Positions 61,943-64,000 of a stretch of 64,000 nt of DNA are shown one piece after another (the stretch's first letter is position 1; every line of letters starts with the position of its first letter). The stretch is from NCBI GenBank assembly GCA_000328365.1, contig KB297741.1:225745-289744 (forward strand). The letters run 5' to 3'. The notes below the pieces were generated by a model. That model saw nothing but the letters and a program-made list of their open reading frames with translations. It was not told where the DNA came from and did not search any database. Source of the stretch: Capitella teleta. Taxonomy: Eukaryota; Annelida; Polychaeta; Capitellidae. The position numbers and the translations under genes were made by a program.

Positions 61943-63030
61943 CTGTTTAAAAAAAAAAAAAAAAAGGAGAGAAAACGAGAATTAATGAATAATAGAAATG
62001 GACGAGGAAAATAATCACTCGTTATATATGAATAATTAAGACGGAGGCGATAATCACTCTGTGTATTTCAGCCACGAGGAATCTTAAAGCCTGGATGAGC
62101 AAACGAACCATGGCCAGATGGTACGTGATAACCTTATAGAAAATGATCAAGCACCCATCCCTCACTCCCTATAGATCAATATACCATTACGTCAAAGCAA
62201 CAGTCAAAAATTAAAATTGACTTTGGAAAAAATTCTTAATATGAAATTGCAATTAAATTCCTTGTATTAAGAGATTTAATTGTGCGCCCGATAATATCTT
62301 TAGAATCGAAATTGGTTCCAGAGAAACAAGCTCTCACCTCATCCTTAAGAAGAATGCCAGAAAAGTCAGCGTGGCATATGCGAGACCACATGTGTAAGTG
62401 ACATCTCAGAAAACTGCTTGATATATGGTACAGTGAAACCATTCCCTCTAACCGCCACTCAATATGCCAATAAGAAAAACTAAAACAAAATTACATTCAT
62501 AATTGAATTCACCCAGTGATTTGATCAATCGGCCTGCACTTCATTCAATAATTAAGATTTAGAAATTTAAATTCCAGTTTAAAAGAATTTATTCGCTTGA
62601 TTAAGTGAGGTAACGCATTAAACATGCCAAGTAATGCAAAAACCCACAGAACTGAATTGGCAAAGTGTCAGCGACAACATAAGAGAATGTCGTAAGAATA
62701 AGGTGCCAGTGTAGCCGAGTGCACACAAAGCAATTACACCTAATTAGTACAGTGCATGATGAACAAGCAAATAAAACACCCATTAGCAGAATTACGAGGG
62801 AGTGCTGATATGATTCATTAGTCAACTGATTAATTGGTCAGGAAATGATTTCCACGCTAAGAGATTCAAGATGGCCTTCAATTTCTACCATATTACTGAA
62901 ATATCAAACAGATAAAAATATCGTCCAGACTCCGGTGACCAGTTCAAGCTCAGAAAAAAACTCAAAATGATTCCATCGCAAAGCGAGATTTCAGTTAGAG
63001 ATACTAAACCCACAGCTCAATTCACTCCAC
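61943..63030 (-). other. 5' intron of the GalNAc-transferase
   Basis: The first coding exon begins at 61942 behind a poly-T acceptor (TTTTAAACAG), so an upstream noncoding exon is required. No coding sequence is seen in this interval. Confidence 0.55.
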
Positions 63031-63068
63031 CTGTTGATAGCTGAGTATCCAGAGCAGCAATTGCTCAC
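63031..63068 (-). other. candidate noncoding exon 1 of the GalNAc-transferase
   Basis: Sequence downstream of a TATA box ends at a good donor, CAACAG|GTGGAG (donor GT at 63030-63029). The 5' boundary is only estimated from TATA spacing. Confidence 0.4.
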
Positions 63069-63094
63069 AAGCAACTTTTTAACAAAACGTGCAA

Positions 63095-63209
63095 TTTATA
63101 TACCCAGCGAACAAAGCACACGAACGAACGTCTGGCCACGGAGCAGATGTTTCTGCCGCGAGATCTCTTTAAGGGACTGACGTCGCTGCTCAACGCATGA
63201 CGTCATTGG
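63095..63209 (-). promoter_or_regulatory. candidate GalNAc-transferase promoter (TATA, CRE, CCAAT)
   Basis: On the minus strand a TATATAAA box (63102-63095) is preceded by TGACGTCG-type (63178-63185) and perfect CRE TGACGTCA (63198-63205) sites, and by CCAAT (63209-63205) overlapping the CRE. The arrangement is consistent with a CREB/CREB3-family driven secretory-pathway gene, which is inference. Confidence 0.45.
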
Positions 63210-64000
63210 TTATGCAATCACGCTAAGAGGGCTTGCGACGACGATCCGCCAATCAGGATGCATACATGGCATCAGATGACCCGATTCTTTTGCATTAAAC
63301 GTTGCGCTGTTACGTAAGAATTAATGGGATGACAGTTCTAGTGGATCTCTTCTTACTCAAGTTGGTTCCATCTCCCGAGGAAATCAGTTAAATACTGAAA
63401 TCCGTTGTTCATCAATGGTTATCAATTTAGGGTTTCATCAACACTAGACTTAATTACGGTAAGCACAGATATTAGGATCATATTTAACACTACCGACTAG
63501 TCTTGCACAGGACGCAAAGGCAAAGATATTCAGAGCAACGTTGGCCAATTTGATATTTCCAGACAAGCGGAAATGCAGCGAGTCGTGAGGCATTACATAC
63601 AATTACTCGCACCATGACATGCACGTGTACACCGGGGCGTACAAATCTCTCAGCCAATTTCTAGCGCGTCCTCTTGAAACCATTGGCGATAGATAAGCTT
63701 CGCAAAATGGTTCTTCACATCGCATAACATGCAATACGAGGTGGGTTGGAGGGGCTTTATTTTTATACCATGATTGACATCAGGTCTTTCTTACGTCTAC
63801 ACGCAACAAGTTCGTAATAAGCCGGAGAGCCAATGTTAGTCATGAATGATTCACAATGCAACCAACTTAACAGATTGGTATTCAATTAATTAGTATTCAT
63901 GCGGCAATAATAATTTGTAGGTCGGTTGAGTGAAGATTCCTAGCATAACAAACTCAAAGGTGAATTGTGTACTTTAGTAAGTGAATACTGATAAGGATAC
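63210..64000. other. gene-free right end
   Basis: Nothing recognisable beyond the candidate promoter. Confidence 0.5.

Noticed and set aside
1-64000. CRISPR array, rRNA genes, bacterial operons
   Set aside because: No spaced direct-repeat array, no rRNA sequence and no prokaryotic gene organisation seen; the DNA is animal nuclear.

Overview
The window is animal nuclear DNA. The evidence is GT-AG spliced genes with 48-60 nt minimal introns, a eukaryotic tRNA-Leu, a tRNA-derived SINE, mariner and Tc1 elements, and metazoan protein families. The aminergic GPCR, MYO1D, PNPO and a Golgi GalNAc-transferase point to an invertebrate bilaterian. The very short introns recall tunicates or other compact-intron lineages, but I cannot name the species. 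One assembly gap of 416 N lies at 24018-24433.

Layout. 1-9.1 kb: no confident gene, one weak spliced ORF on the minus strand (about 6.6-7.0 kb) and a (GT)27 microsatellite. 9184-10437 (-): single-exon biogenic-amine GPCR. 10.4-38.2 kb: gene-poor DNA with a SINE (14.4 kb), a decayed Tc1 element (15.4-16.6 kb), a decayed mariner (22.7-23.96 kb), two copies of a long-inverted-repeat element (21.0 and 25.5 kb), a 485-bp mariner-type MITE (35.4 kb) and tandem duplications. 38195-38276 (+): tRNA-Leu(AAG). 40071-41380 (+): three-exon gene for an 85-aa protein matching only the N-terminal docking domain of adenylate kinase 5. 42204-52739 (-): complete 22-exon unconventional myosin MYO1D, 1028 aa. 53386-55027 (-): complete pyridoxamine-5'-phosphate oxidase, PNPO. 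56943-61901 (-): complete polypeptide GalNAc-transferase, 673 aa. A candidate promoter and noncoding first exon for it lie near 63.0-63.2 kb.

Most notable observations. (1) The GalNAc-transferase carries three consecutive homologous, phase-0 versions of the exon that encodes its metal-binding histidine and active-site lid loop. (2) PNPO carries two competing versions of one exon, separated by an intron of only 32 nt, so they should be mutually exclusive. One version keeps the glutamine equivalent to the FMN-binding Gln139 of human PNPO and the other replaces it with Val. (3) Near-perfect palindromic RFX X-box sites occur six times. Three are carried by the inverted-repeat element family, two lie 108 bp apart in MYO1D intron 1, and one lies 1 kb upstream of the GPCR. 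MYO1D and AK5-type docking domains have ciliary or left-right associations, so a ciliary theme is possible, but that link is inference.

MYO1D, PNPO and the GalNAc-transferase lie head to tail on the minus strand. The docking-domain gene converges on MYO1D. I see no operon-like functional unit, no virus-derived element and no CRISPR array.
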